Made by a program: the position numbers and the translations under genes. 64,000 nucleotides of DNA from CAYNND01 sp964528735 (GTDB lineage: Bacteria > Patescibacteriota > Minisyncoccia > Phycocordibacterales > UBA2100): assembly GCA_964528735.1 (NCBI GenBank), contig CAZGUV010000003.1, positions 1 to 64,000 of the forward strand, written 5' to 3'. Shown piece after piece: positions 41,633 to 51,115 of this stretch. Numbering within the stretch: the stretch's first letter is position 1; every line of letters begins with the position of its first letter. Under the pieces are notes generated by a model that saw nothing but the letters and a program-made list of their open reading frames with translations, was not told where the DNA came from and did not search any database.

Positions 41633-41662
41633 AAAACCGCGCGCTACACTGCGCGCGGTTTT
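41633..41662. terminator. Terminator after the second PKD protein gene
   Basis: ACCGCGCGC and GCGCGCGGT form the stem, flanked by A and T runs, just downstream of the minus-strand gene that stops at 41674. Confidence 0.88.
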
Positions 41663-41673
41663 CACAAGACGAG

Positions 41674-43800
41674 CTAGTTAACAGTAATGACCTGTGTTGC
41701 AGAGGTTGTATACGGATAAACCGCGCTTCGCAAGTAAAGAGTATACGTGCCTGGTGCACTGTAATAGTACGTGTAGGTTGAAGTGCGTGTGCCGCAACTT
41801 ACCTGCCCTGAACTTGTGACTGGGATTACTTGTGTCTGACCATTGCCGTAATCAAGTACCATATCTGTAGCGGTACATGAAGTTCCTGAAGTGAGTGTTT
41901 GTACCGTTGCCGTAACCATGTATGGGCCACCTGGGACACCATCATTGACTACACTAAGGTAACTACTTCCAATTGGATTTGTACTTCCATTGACCGTGAA
42001 TGCACTGCTGTCTCGAGTTGAAATGATGTTTGGCTGATATCCCGGTGCACAATAGCCAAAACATGCATTTGCTGGAGTATAGAGAATTGCACGAACAATA
42101 TATGAGCGACCATGCACAATGTTCGCCCCACAAACACGTCCTGCGTCAGCTACACATGGCTCATTTGAAGGAGGGATTGTCCAGTTGTAAACACCACTCT
42201 GTGCTGAGAGCCCTGTGATGATTCCCGATTCACCAACTGCATTTCCGTTTGCTTCACGGAGCTCAAGTCGGATACGAGCATCTGACCATGAACTCGGGAA
42301 TGTCCAATTGATGTTCAAGTTCTCACCTCGGTTTACCGTCGATGGAGAAACAGTGAGTGACGAGAAGCTTGAATTTGCAGCGGTGACCGTCACGGTTTGA
42401 GAAGATTCGGTGGTGCCGTTTTGGTTTACGAGCCTAACAACATACGTGCCAGCATTACTGTACAGGTGACTCCGTGTCATAGTTTGTGTACTACTCGTAC
42501 AGCCAAGGTATTCCATCGTGTCTGAGTTTCCATCTCCCCACTGAACAGTGCCGTATGTGAGTGTGCCGCACACGGTATTACTACCTGATGGGATTGTTAC
42601 ATACGCTGTTGCAGTCACCGTGAGCGGATTGGTACCGGTGAGTGGGTTCACGGTAAATCCAGACGGATTAACTCCACCGTTTTGGTTAATATAGAGCGTT
42701 GAGTCACTGAGGTCACACTCGGATGTACCTGCTCGGCAAATTTGTACTCGGTATACTCCACCATAGACACCAGACGGGACAGTCCATGTGTAACTATTGC
42801 CATACACGCCAGTGATGATTGGGTAGTTATACGAAGGATTATTACATGAGTAGATGGTGCATCCGACATAATCACTATTTACGAGTGAAATATTATAGGT
42901 AGATTGACCTCCAGATATCGAGCCGTAATCAGACCATGAAATATTCATGAGATTGCCTGAATAGTACGTGCCGCTATTTGGCTGGAGTAACTGTAAGTTT
43001 CCTGAAGTTGAGTACTGATCGACAACTACTGTCGCTGTTGTAGTCGCACTCATTCCTTGTGTATCAGTTACAGTAATTCGTACGGTATATGTACCGTAGC
43101 TGTAGTAAGAGTGTGTGAATGTTGTTTGCTGGTAGGTCTGACTCTGTGGTGCAGAAATTGAGTTAAGGGTGTCTCCCCACTGTATTGAATACGAGAGTGA
43201 AGATGATTCTGGATCACTTGCAACGATTGACCATGTTCCTGATTCACCCGAGCGAAGTCGAGTAGGGCCCGTAAAGCTACTGATGACTGGCGCACGGTTC
43301 TGTGTGTTCCAACTAGGACATCGGTACGAGTTTAGACATCCACGAGTGTCGTATTGAGCAATTGCCTGCTCGCCATACTGACATGTGGGCATGACAGGCG
43401 CTATAGCCGGACACGCAACACTTCCACCACCTCCGGTACAGCGGCTCGCGACATGACGTCTTGTTGCTGGCCCAAAAACTCCATATCCAGTACTAAACGG
43501 CGAACCATAATTAATGATTCCGTATGCCTGCTGGTAGCGCTTAAGTGCAGTCTCAGTTCCACGTCCAAAATATCCAGTATTGTTACCGTACGCGAGAAAC
43601 CCTTGTGAAATCAGATATTCTTGAAGTCGAAACACCGGTCCTCCCTGATACACATCGCGAGCGCCTCGGTAGATAGTAAGCGTTGTGTCCGGACACGATG
43701 TTGGCTGTGCCATAACAAGCGCAGATGCAAACTGCACACCTCCAATAAAGCTGATAAGAAGCGCAGCACTTGCAACGGCACGTCGTAATGAGTGGGTCAT
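41674..43800 (-). CDS. Secreted peptidoglycan-binding/PKD-repeat protein
   Basis: A 708-residue exported protein with a signal peptide (about 1-30). A PG_binding_1-like module follows (about 55-125: FRLQEYLISQGFL, GYFGRGTETALKRYQQAYG), then a short Cys-containing segment (CPAIAPVMPTCQYGEQAI) and several PKD/Ig-like domains with IQWGD, VQWGDGNSDT and HSYYSYGTYTVRI or HLYSNAGTYVVRL strands. It matches the design of the protein at 10712-12892. A TATACC box lies 9 nt before ATG 43800. Likely cell-wall or surface located. Confidence 0.82.
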   Translation of the reverse strand: MTHSLRRAVASAALLISFIGGVQFASALVMAQPTSCPDTTLTIYRGARDVYQGGPVFRLQEYLISQGFLAYGNNTGYFGRGTETALKRYQQAYGIINYGSPFSTGYGVFGPATRRHVASRCTGGGGSVACPAIAPVMPTCQYGEQAIAQYDTRGCLNSYRCPSWNTQNRAPVISSFTGPTRLRSGESGTWSIVASDPESSSLSYSIQWGDTLNSISAPQSQTYQQTTFTHSYYSYGTYTVRITVTDTQGMSATTTATVVVDQYSTSGNLQLLQPNSGTYYSGNLMNISWSDYGSISGGQSTYNISLVNSDYVGCTIYSCNNPSYNYPIITGVYGNSYTWTVPSGVYGGVYRVQICRAGTSECDLSDSTLYINQNGGVNPSGFTVNPLTGTNPLTVTATAYVTIPSGSNTVCGTLTYGTVQWGDGNSDTMEYLGCTSSTQTMTRSHLYSNAGTYVVRLVNQNGTTESSQTVTVTAANSSFSSLTVSPSTVNRGENLNINWTFPSSWSDARIRLELREANGNAVGESGIITGLSAQSGVYNWTIPPSNEPCVADAGRVCGANIVHGRSYIVRAILYTPANACFGYCAPGYQPNIISTRDSSAFTVNGSTNPIGSSYLSVVNDGVPGGPYMVTATVQTLTSGTSCTATDMVLDYGNGQTQVIPVTSSGQVSCGTRTSTYTYYYSAPGTYTLYLRSAVYPYTTSATQVITVN

Positions 43801-43852
43801 AGGTAAAATGGTATACCTGTAGAGACGTACGCGCAAGCGAGTTCTTACGTGG

Positions 43853-44620
43853 TTATATACGGGTGACCACCTCGGGCTCACCATTAGTTACGATGACCGT
43901 ATGCTCTTGATGTGCAGACTTTTTGCCGTCTACGGTCACATAGGTATAGCCATCAGAAAGGAGTTTAAGCTTGTTTGAACCGAGCATAAACATAGGCTCA
44001 ATCGCGAGCACCATACCCTCAACAAGCAACTCTCCGCTCCCCTTCTTACCCCAGTTATGGATGAACGGCTCTTCATGCACTGAGCGTCCCACACCATGCC
44101 CTCCAAGTTCTTTTGGGAAATGTAACTTATACTTTTTAGCGACTGATTCAACCGCATGCCCGATATCTCCTATGCGATTCCCCGCACGAGCCTCAAATAT
44201 ACCCGCTTCGAGCGCTTCCTTGGTGCATTCAATCATTCGCTCGACATCCGCAGATACCGCGCCGACGGGAAGTGTAATCGCTGAGTCTGTAAAAAATCCA
44301 TTCCACGAAAGTCCGAGGTCGAGAGTGACGATATCACCTTCACTGAGGGTGCGAGCATGTTCATTTGGTATACCATGCACAATTTCATCATTTACCGAGA
44401 CGCACAGTGCTGCAGGATATGGGCGCTTGGCACCGCGCGGTGTGTATTTTAAAAATGCTGGCTTACACTCTCGTGCTGATATCATTTCTCGCGCTCTATC
44501 CTCTAGTGTTTGTGTCGAGACACCCGGCACCACATAGTCACGAAGTAAATCAAGGACTTCACCGAGATATTTCCCGCTCGTGCGAATCCCTTCCCGCTCT
44601 GTTTCGGTACGAATAATCAT
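43853..44620 (-). CDS. map: Methionine aminopeptidase, type I
   Basis: A 255-residue M24 metallopeptidase that removes the initiator Met. Metal ligands are in order: Asp in VTLDLGLSWNGFFTDSA (two Asp), His in GHGVGRSVHEEP, Glu in AIEPMF, and Glu in the C-terminal HQEHTVIV segment. The substrate-side His is in IVHGIPN. It starts 2 nt after adk, keeping the adk-map order usually found after secY, though here it is separated from secY by other genes. Confidence 0.95.
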   Translation of the reverse strand: MIIRTETEREGIRTSGKYLGEVLDLLRDYVVPGVSTQTLEDRAREMISARECKPAFLKYTPRGAKRPYPAALCVSVNDEIVHGIPNEHARTLSEGDIVTLDLGLSWNGFFTDSAITLPVGAVSADVERMIECTKEALEAGIFEARAGNRIGDIGHAVESVAKKYKLHFPKELGGHGVGRSVHEEPFIHNWGKKGSGELLVEGMVLAIEPMFMLGSNKLKLLSDGYTYVTVDGKKSAHQEHTVIVTNGEPEVVTRI

Positions 44621-44622
44621 AA

Positions 44623-45210
44623 TTAGAGACCGAGCGCTTTCATAATATCAGCGTGCACCGACTCAACCGATTGGTCACCGTTAATTCGATGGATCGAGCG
44701 ACCACGACTTTCCATGAGCGCGAGCTGTGGAGCAACATCTGTCTTATACCACGCAAGTCGATTCGCAATACCTTCTGGTGTGTCATCGTTTCTACCACGC
44801 GCAAGGAGGCGTTTGGTTGCCTCAGCGTCAGTGAGATCGAGTGAAATCAGGTGGTAGTTACCGCGCCCATAAAATACCATCGCGTCATCAAATCCACGGG
44901 TCTGGTCGTCACCTCTACACAATCCATCTGCGATAATGTGTTCTTTGTTTGTCACTATACCTTCTGCAAATACTTTTGTTGAAAGGTAGACCGGCATGAA
45001 GTCAGGCATGCGCTTGCCAACATTTATAATCTCTCCCGTAAGGTTTCCTGTGATTGAGCCTGTTGCAACAGATGCACGCAAGAGTGCCCCCATATCAATA
45101 TGAATGACAGGCTCTTGTGAGAGCGCCTTTATTGCATCAATAAGGAGTTTTACCTGTGTACCCTTACCTGAGCCTTGTACCCCAAAAAATAATACCGTGA
45201 GCGGTTGCAT
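44623..45210 (-). CDS. adk: Adenylate kinase family protein
   Basis: A 195-residue P-loop kinase. GVQGSGKGTQ is the P-loop. The AMP-site region reads IDMGALLRA, and the usual DGFPR-type motif appears as DGLCRG. LLARGRNDDTPEGIANRL is the lid/Arg region, with no long zinc lid. It makes ADP from ATP and AMP. The ATG at 45210 follows TATACT by 7 nt; longer upstream starts lack support. Operon with map. The altered motif leaves substrate range slightly uncertain. Confidence 0.85.
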   Translation of the reverse strand: MQPLTVLFFGVQGSGKGTQVKLLIDAIKALSQEPVIHIDMGALLRASVATGSITGNLTGEIINVGKRMPDFMPVYLSTKVFAEGIVTNKEHIIADGLCRGDDQTRGFDDAMVFYGRGNYHLISLDLTDAEATKRLLARGRNDDTPEGIANRLAWYKTDVAPQLALMESRGRSIHRINGDQSVESVHADIMKALGL

Positions 45211-45279
45211 GGGGCTCAGTATACTCATTTTTACCAAAAAGTGAATGATGAACGGCCCCGAAGAGGATATACTATACTC

Positions 45280-46182
45280 ATGGCCCCGCTTCGCCACGCA
45301 CGCATAGGTATTCAAAAAGTAAAAGATGTTCTTGCGGGTAATCGTCCCCAATCGCCCCACGAGGTATACAAAGCGCTCCCATGGGTTAGTACAGGTGNNN
45401 NNNNNNNCTACCCACTCTATGTATGTAGGAATGCGCTCCCTCCTCCACTACGGAGGATGCTCTTGCTCTACACCAGAGACCTCGACCCCGGCCAAGTGAA
45501 GAGTGCCTTCAAAAAGGCATACACAGTACCTGACGCTCCTCAAGCCACTGGCTCAAGCTACGAGCTGTACGTATTTCGATCGAAGAAGGATACATACCCC
45601 GATCTTGCAGTTCGAATACACAAAAACATTGAAGACGCTGAGGAGCTCAACTCAGTCGCACAAGCAGCACATCAATGGCATCAAGAACAGCTGGGTGAAC
45701 TAGTCTCATGGCAGGCACATGCGCTCCGTTCTCTGGGAGGCAAGAAAAAGCACCACATCACGGTGTCCGAGTACAGCGAAATTGTGGGCGATATTTGCGC
45801 TGGTCATTCAAAATCAGCACTGAGACATATAGAACTCTTGCTCGCGACAGGAGGCGAGCGCGTTCAAAAGCAATTTGTGAACCTAGTAGAAAAAATGCGC
45901 TCACTCATGGAACAAGGTGTATTTTTGGATATTGGTGGTTCAAACAATATTGTATTCTGCAAAAAAGGAAATGACCCCAAACTCTTCCTGCGTGTAGTTG
46001 ATACAGGACTCATTGGGTTACACGTCGACGCACCAGCTTCAATTCGGGACGATCTCTCTCGTCGAGGTATTTACTCATCTAAGGTGAGTGACGAGGGTGG
46101 CGAAGGTACATGGAGCAAGGACAAGTATGTGGGATATCTGGCTATGCTTGAGCGTATTGCAGACACATACAAGGGCAGGTAA
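45280..46182 (+). CDS. Unknown protein spanning a scaffold gap
   Basis: A 300-codon frame interrupted by ten N at codons 40-43, so true length and frame upstream are uncertain. No family is recognised. The C-terminal part contains VFLDIGGSNNIVF (D217, N222/223) and LRVVDTGLIG (D241), a spacing suggestive of a kinase-like catalytic loop and metal Asp; this is inference. TATACT (45268-45273) ends 6 nt before the ATG. It is divergent from adk. Confidence 0.55.
   Translation: MAPLRHARIGIQKVKDVLAGNRPQSPHEVYKALPWVSTGXXXXYPLYVCRNALPPPLRRMLLLYTRDLDPGQVKSAFKKAYTVPDAPQATGSSYELYVFRSKKDTYPDLAVRIHKNIEDAEELNSVAQAAHQWHQEQLGELVSWQAHALRSLGGKKKHHITVSEYSEIVGDICAGHSKSALRHIELLLATGGERVQKQFVNLVEKMRSLMEQGVFLDIGGSNNIVFCKKGNDPKLFLRVVDTGLIGLHVDAPASIRDDLSRRGIYSSKVSDEGGEGTWSKDKYVGYLAMLERIADTYKGR
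45398..45407. other. Assembly gap (ten N)
   Basis: Ten ambiguous bases inside the unknown gene at 45280. Ten N is a common placeholder, so the real distance may differ and the reading frame across it is not reliable. Confidence 0.98.
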
Positions 46183-46221
46183 ATGGTTTCGTTTCTTGCC
46201 CCACTGTGCTAGAGTACCGCA

Positions 46222-46917
46222 ATGTCAACACCACTCGCTGCCCCAGTTATTATCTCTCTCGGAGGATCACTCATTGTTCCTGATCAAATCGACACTCATT
46301 TCCTCTCTTCATTTAAGACAATGATAGGAAGACGTATACAGAACGGCGAACGTTTCGTGCTTGTAGTTGGCGGAGGGAAGACTGCACGAATTTACCAAGA
46401 CGCAGCACAGACGGTTACCTCAGTCACCGATGAGGACAAAGATTGGATAGGTATTCATGCGACGCGTATCAACGCACAGCTCATGAGAACAATCTTTGTT
46501 GATAGCGCACATCCTGAGATTGTGACCGACCCTGAGCACGTACCTTTTTACACCGAACCTATACTTATTGCAGCAGGCTGGAGACCAGGCAGATCAACTG
46601 ATTTCATGGCAATAAAGCTCGCACAAAAGCTCGGCGCAACAACAGTGCTCAATCTTTCAAATATTGACCAAGTGTATACTGCTGACCCCCGAGTCGACGC
46701 CACTGCCCAGCCAATCAAAAAAATTACCTGGGAAGACTACATTAAGATAATACCGACCGAGTGGAAACCTGGACTTTCAAGCCCATTTGACCCTATCGCC
46801 TCACGAGAGGCAGCTGCACACAATATTTCAGTATCAATTATCAATGGCGCACATCTTGAGCGCGTTGATGCATGTCTTGATGCGCAGGATTTCCTCGGGA
46901 GTACTATCTCTAACTAA
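46222..46917 (+). CDS. pyrH: UMP kinase-like amino-acid-kinase family protein
   Basis: A 231-residue protein of the amino-acid kinase fold, closest in layout to UMP kinases of the shorter archaeal-like type. IISLGGSLIVP is the N-terminal phosphate loop, LVVGGGKTARIYQD the second Gly-rich loop, GRSTDFMAIKLAQKLGA the substrate helix, and VLNLSNIDQVYTADPR the ATP-side motif. It would convert UMP to UDP. TAGAGT ends 6 nt before the ATG. The stop overlaps the convergent gmk gene by 8 nt. Confidence 0.82.
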   Translation: MSTPLAAPVIISLGGSLIVPDQIDTHFLSSFKTMIGRRIQNGERFVLVVGGGKTARIYQDAAQTVTSVTDEDKDWIGIHATRINAQLMRTIFVDSAHPEIVTDPEHVPFYTEPILIAAGWRPGRSTDFMAIKLAQKLGATTVLNLSNIDQVYTADPRVDATAQPIKKITWEDYIKIIPTEWKPGLSSPFDPIASREAAAHNISVSIINGAHLERVDACLDAQDFLGSTISN

Positions 46918-47485
46918 CGTATCCGCCACTCTTCAATATTGAAAGTGCAGAGGCGACAGCATCTTCAAGTGCACCGTCTCCATTTACAATTCGATGATCA
47001 TACCACGGTGCATCGTTTTTGAGCTCTTCTTCAGTAATTCGTTTCCTCTCCTCCCACTCAGTATCTGACATGTCGCTTCGCGCACGAATTCTCTTTTCAA
47101 ATTCATCAATTGAGCGTGGCTCAATAAACAGCGTAAGCGCACCGTAGTGCTCTTTCATGTATTTTGCACCAACAATCTGAAGCACACAAAAAACAAGCTT
47201 CCCTTCTTGAATCCGCACATCAATATCTGGCTTGTAGGTACCGTAGTATGTATCTGTCGCTGCACGATGGTAATACTCAAGAATATTTCCTGCGGCAAGT
47301 TCTTGTTTGAAGCGGGTATTATCCATGAAGTGATAATTGACTCCATCAACCTCTCCAGGGCGTGGAGCACGTGTTGTTGCTGTCACCATAAGCGTAGCAT
47401 CAGGGATGCGCTTCATGAGCTCACGCACAACGGTGTCCTTACCGCTTCCTGCGGGACCCGCGATGACGACAACTCTCGGTTTCAT
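46910..47485 (-). CDS. gmk: Guanylate kinase
   Basis: A 191-residue guanylate kinase that makes GDP from GMP. P-loop AGPAGSGKDTV (Asp replaces the usual Ser/Thr before Thr), GMP-binding TTRAPRPGEVDGVNYHFM, and the lid region RARSDMSDTEWEERKRI are present. TATAGT ends 8 nt before the ATG. It lies 9 nt downstream of the ABC transporter gene, perhaps by read-through. Confidence 0.94.
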   Translation of the reverse strand: MKPRVVVIAGPAGSGKDTVVRELMKRIPDATLMVTATTRAPRPGEVDGVNYHFMDNTRFKQELAAGNILEYYHRAATDTYYGTYKPDIDVRIQEGKLVFCVLQIVGAKYMKEHYGALTLFIEPRSIDEFEKRIRARSDMSDTEWEERKRITEEELKNDAPWYDHRIVNGDGALEDAVASALSILKSGGYVS

Positions 47486-47494
47486 TGCGCAGGA

Positions 47495-49279
47495 CTATAC
47501 CACAGGAGCTGTTCGTTTGGTACTACTTTGGTACGACTCCCATGTCTTTTTGAAATGCGTGTTGCGCTGTAATAACTCGTCAAATGTCCCCTCATCTTCT
47601 AGCTTCCCTCCTGCAAATATACAAATACGGTCAAAGTATTTGAGAAGATTCATCTTGTGAATGGACGCGATGACCGCGTGATTTTTGAAATGCGTACAGA
47701 GTCCTTCATAAATTTTTGCTTCTGTATCTGGATCAACTGAACTGGTTGACTCATCAAGCAGCACGATGTCTTTCCCTTCTGAAAACAAGAGTGCTCGAGC
47801 AAGAGCAAGCCGTTGCTTCTGCCCGCCTGAGAGATTCACGCCTTTTTCGTTTATCTGTGAATCAAGCCCTCTCGGGAGCAGTTTCACCACCTGCGTACAC
47901 TGCGCCAAATCAAGCGAGCGCTGTATGTTTTTCTCATCGAAGTCGATTCCGAGAGTTATATTTTCTCTGATTGTAGCTGCGAATACTTCGGGTTCTTGTG
48001 GGACAAGCATGGTACGAGCATTCACCGAACTAAAAGAAATTGGCACTGCCTTCTTGTTGTCATACGACACCATGCCCGTAGCACTTTCATACATGCCGTG
48101 TAACACCTTAAGTAGTGTCGTCTTCCCCGAACCTGACGCCCCAATGAGCGCAATTCGTTCACCCTTCTTAATCGAAAGTTTTGCACTTTTGACGGCAGCA
48201 CTCTTCTGCCCATCGTAGCGAAAGGCTATGTCTGAAAACAGTACTGTCTTCCACTGAGGAATACTTTTCCTTTTTTCAGGAGCCTGAAACGCGCTCTCAA
48301 GAAGCTCAGCGTTTCGCACACGAGTGCGGCGCACGAGTATGTTTTCATATTCTGAGCAAAATGAATAGAATACATCACTGACTTGTCGCAAATATGTCCA
48401 GAGCGCAGTGATTGTACCGACAGCAACGATTTCTCCTGTCGATGCGTGCTCGTACAAGTAGTAAGCAATCGGAATAACAGAAACGAGACTGATGAGCATA
48501 TCTGCAGTAAACCATTTTGTTTCACCAAGTTTTACGTTTGATGTAAATACATCCTTTGGCTTCTGCACTGTCGATACGATGTCCTGCAAAAGAGGCTTCT
48601 GAATGCGGAGGATTGTCGCTGTTGTGATGTTTGAAACAATATCGAATACCTTTGCCTGGATGCGGTTCTCCATCTTGTGTAACTGACTGTATTGAGCAAC
48701 GAGCTTCCTATCAAATAAAAATACGGTAGTAAACGTGATGACTGCACCAAAGAGGAGTATAAATGCGACTGGGAAACCGTATACCAGCAAAATACAGAAT
48801 GTCCCCACAATACGAACAATGATGGTGATCACTTGAAAAATATTGTCGGAAAAATTCATCATTCCATCTGAACCCTTGTTTATCTTATCTATCACATCTC
48901 CACTTTCACGCTCCCCGTGCCACGCAAGACCCTGATTAAGCACTCCCTGCATCAGAAACTTGTGATACTGAGCGCGCACGAAAAATGCGTGGGTACGTTC
49001 AACATAGCGCCCGGTCCAGTGAAACAACCAGAAACCGAGGTTGATAAATACAATCCAGCTCAGCGTACCGTAGAGTCTCGGAAGAGTTTCAAATGTTACG
49101 CCGTTTTGCTGAATCATATCAATAAACACACCCATCACATACGGCCATGTCATATTGATGAGCTGCGCTACAGTCAAAAGAAGTGTGTATAAGATAATGT
49201 ATTTTCTCCTCCCTGCCGAAAGCCCCCACATCTTTATGAAAAGGTAGGTTGTCGGCTCATGTCGAAGAAAACTCAACAT
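47495..49279 (-). CDS. ABC exporter, fused membrane and ATPase domains
   Basis: A 594-residue half-transporter. Six transmembrane helices (about 20-320) precede a nucleotide-binding domain with Walker A GASGSGKTTLL, Q-loop MLVPQEPEV, signature LSGGQKQRLALARAL, Walker B DIVLLDEST and the switch His in ASIHKM. It probably works as a homodimer exporting lipids, drugs or peptides; the substrate is unknown. TACGAT ends 6 nt before ATG 49279, favoured over the ATG at 49309. Confidence 0.92.
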   Translation of the reverse strand: MLSFLRHEPTTYLFIKMWGLSAGRRKYIILYTLLLTVAQLINMTWPYVMGVFIDMIQQNGVTFETLPRLYGTLSWIVFINLGFWLFHWTGRYVERTHAFFVRAQYHKFLMQGVLNQGLAWHGERESGDVIDKINKGSDGMMNFSDNIFQVITIIVRIVGTFCILLVYGFPVAFILLFGAVITFTTVFLFDRKLVAQYSQLHKMENRIQAKVFDIVSNITTATILRIQKPLLQDIVSTVQKPKDVFTSNVKLGETKWFTADMLISLVSVIPIAYYLYEHASTGEIVAVGTITALWTYLRQVSDVFYSFCSEYENILVRRTRVRNAELLESAFQAPEKRKSIPQWKTVLFSDIAFRYDGQKSAAVKSAKLSIKKGERIALIGASGSGKTTLLKVLHGMYESATGMVSYDNKKAVPISFSSVNARTMLVPQEPEVFAATIRENITLGIDFDEKNIQRSLDLAQCTQVVKLLPRGLDSQINEKGVNLSGGQKQRLALARALLFSEGKDIVLLDESTSSVDPDTEAKIYEGLCTHFKNHAVIASIHKMNLLKYFDRICIFAGGKLEDEGTFDELLQRNTHFKKTWESYQSSTKRTAPVV

Positions 49280-49310
49280 TGCGTAATCGTAGCATGGAAA
49301 AAAATGCAAC

Positions 49311-49338
49311 TAAAAACCCGCAGTGACTGCGGGTTTTA
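49311..49338. terminator. Terminator after secY
   Basis: AAAACCCGCA pairs with TGCGGGTTTT across a five-base loop just beyond the secY stop. It closes the rpsN-secY operon. Confidence 0.88.
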
Positions 49339-49356
49339 GAAACAAGACGAAATTGC

Positions 49357-50628
49357 TTAGTATTCTCGAACTGAGAGCTGAGCGTCAACTTTCTTGATGA
49401 CATCAAGCACCACTGAAACCACAATCAAGAGTGCCGTACCTCCGACTGCAAGCATCGCTGTGCCAGTCAATGACTGGAGCACAATCGGCAAGACCGCAAT
49501 AACTGCGAGGAATAATGCACCGAAGAATGTAGTGCGAGTGATTATATGTGCCAAGTGCTCAGATGTCGCTGTACCTGGACGAACTCCCGGAACAAAACCT
49601 CCACTCTTCTGCAAATTCTCTGCAATCTTATCTGGATCAAACGTTACTGCTGTGTAGAAGTACGTAAAGATGAAGACGAGGACGAAGTAGAACAATCCGT
49701 ACCACAAATCTTGCTGCAAGAAGTTCACTACTGTCTGCGCGCCCTGTGCTATTGCACCAGGAGCGAGACGAGTGAGCACTGCCGCAACCATTTGAGGCAA
49801 GATAAGCAATGAGAGCGCAAAGATAATCGGTATAACACCAGCCTGGTTCACACGAATAGGAAGGTATGTTGCGTTTCCACCACGAACTGCTCCTCCGTGA
49901 CTCTGACGTGCGTACATGACCGGTACTGGACGTTCTGCTTCTGAGATGAACACCACCGCTGCTGTGGTAATGAGTGCAAGCGCTGCGACACCAAGATATG
50001 TTGGGAGCTGTGCGACGTCAAAAGTAAACGCGAGCTGACCGAGAGTTGCAGGAAGTGCTGATACGATACCGGCAAAAATGATGAGTGATACACCATTGCC
50101 GATACCAAACTCAGTGATAAGTTCACCAATCCACATAAGGAGGAGTGAACCTGCTGCGATCATACACACGTTTGCAAATGTATGCATGAAATCAAGTTGT
50201 GCAACGACACCTTGCTGTTGCAAGAGCGCCAAGAACGCAAAGCCCTGGATGAACGCGAGTGGTACTGCAAGCTGTCTACCCCACTGGGTAAACTTCATGC
50301 GACCCGCCTCACCTTCTTCTTGATACATCTGCTTCATCTGAGGTGAAAGTACCGTCATCAACTGCATGATGATAGATGCAGTAATGTACGGACCTACACC
50401 AAGCATTACAATTGAAAGGTTTGAGAAACCACCACCTGAAAAGACATTCAAAAGTGAGAAGAACTGATTTTGCGCAAAGAACTCTTGCAACCGAGCGACG
50501 TCGACTCCTGGAATAGGAAGTGCGGCGAGCAATCGAAAGAGTGCGAGCGCTCCGAGCATGAAGAGTACACGATTTCTCAGTGTCTCATCAGTGAATACCG
50601 TCTTTACTTTTGCAATAAATGAGTTCAT
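49357..50628 (-). CDS. secY: Protein translocase subunit SecY
   Basis: A 423-residue channel subunit of the Sec translocon with ten transmembrane helices. Conserved elements are ALPIPGVDVARLQEF with the first periplasmic plug region, VMLGVGPYITASIIMQLM, the cytoplasmic loop EAERPVPVMYARQ and the C-terminal FVPGVRPGTATSEHL loop that contacts the ribosome. It lies 10 nt after rplO and ends the operon. Confidence 0.96.
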   Translation of the reverse strand: MNSFIAKVKTVFTDETLRNRVLFMLGALALFRLLAALPIPGVDVARLQEFFAQNQFFSLLNVFSGGGFSNLSIVMLGVGPYITASIIMQLMTVLSPQMKQMYQEEGEAGRMKFTQWGRQLAVPLAFIQGFAFLALLQQQGVVAQLDFMHTFANVCMIAAGSLLLMWIGELITEFGIGNGVSLIIFAGIVSALPATLGQLAFTFDVAQLPTYLGVAALALITTAAVVFISEAERPVPVMYARQSHGGAVRGGNATYLPIRVNQAGVIPIIFALSLLILPQMVAAVLTRLAPGAIAQGAQTVVNFLQQDLWYGLFYFVLVFIFTYFYTAVTFDPDKIAENLQKSGGFVPGVRPGTATSEHLAHIITRTTFFGALFLAVIAVLPIVLQSLTGTAMLAVGGTALLIVVSVVLDVIKKVDAQLSVREY

Positions 50629-50638
50629 AGCGAGTCTA

Positions 50639-51097
50639 TTATTCAGCTATTGTACCACCCGCCTTTTCAATAGCGAGTTTAGCGCCAGCTGAGACCTCAC
50701 ATCCTTGTACTGTAACTGCCTTCTTGATTCCATCCTTTCCGAGAATCTTCACGCGAGGCGCAGTGCGGCCACTCATAACAATGACGCCCATTTTTGCCAA
50801 GCTTTCAGGTGAAACGGTGTCTCCTGCTTTGAAGTAACTCTCGATAGTTGCGAGTGAAAGTGGGAATGCATCAGGGCGATCAGTAAATACTGTTCGCGCG
50901 CGATTCTTTCCATATCCACGTCGCTTTGGAAGCTTCTTGATCATGTCTCGAACTTCTGGTCGCTTTTTGTGACCAGCACGTGCGTTTTGACCTTTGGTTC
51001 CTTTACCAGAAGTCTTACCACGCTTACCACCACGTCCTACGCGCTTTTGATCGCGTTTTCCGCCGAGGCTTTTGAGTGTATTGAGTAACTTTGTCAT
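50639..51097 (-). CDS. rplO: 50S ribosomal protein L15
   Basis: A 152-residue L15 with the Gly/Arg/Lys-rich N-terminus (KRVGRGGKRGKTSGKGTKGQ) and the C-terminal KILGKDGIKKAVTVQGCEVSAGA signature. It directly follows rpsE; the rpmD (uL30) gene that normally lies between them is missing, as is usual in CPR bacteria. Confidence 0.95.
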   Translation of the reverse strand: MTKLLNTLKSLGGKRDQKRVGRGGKRGKTSGKGTKGQNARAGHKKRPEVRDMIKKLPKRRGYGKNRARTVFTDRPDAFPLSLATIESYFKAGDTVSPESLAKMGVIVMSGRTAPRVKILGKDGIKKAVTVQGCEVSAGAKLAIEKAGGTIAE

Positions 51098-51115
51098 AAC
51101 GTTCTGTGATGTCTA

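Noticed and set aside
45280..46182. Treating the gene with N bases as intact
   Set aside because: The ten N are a placeholder of unknown true length, so continuity of the frame cannot be claimed.
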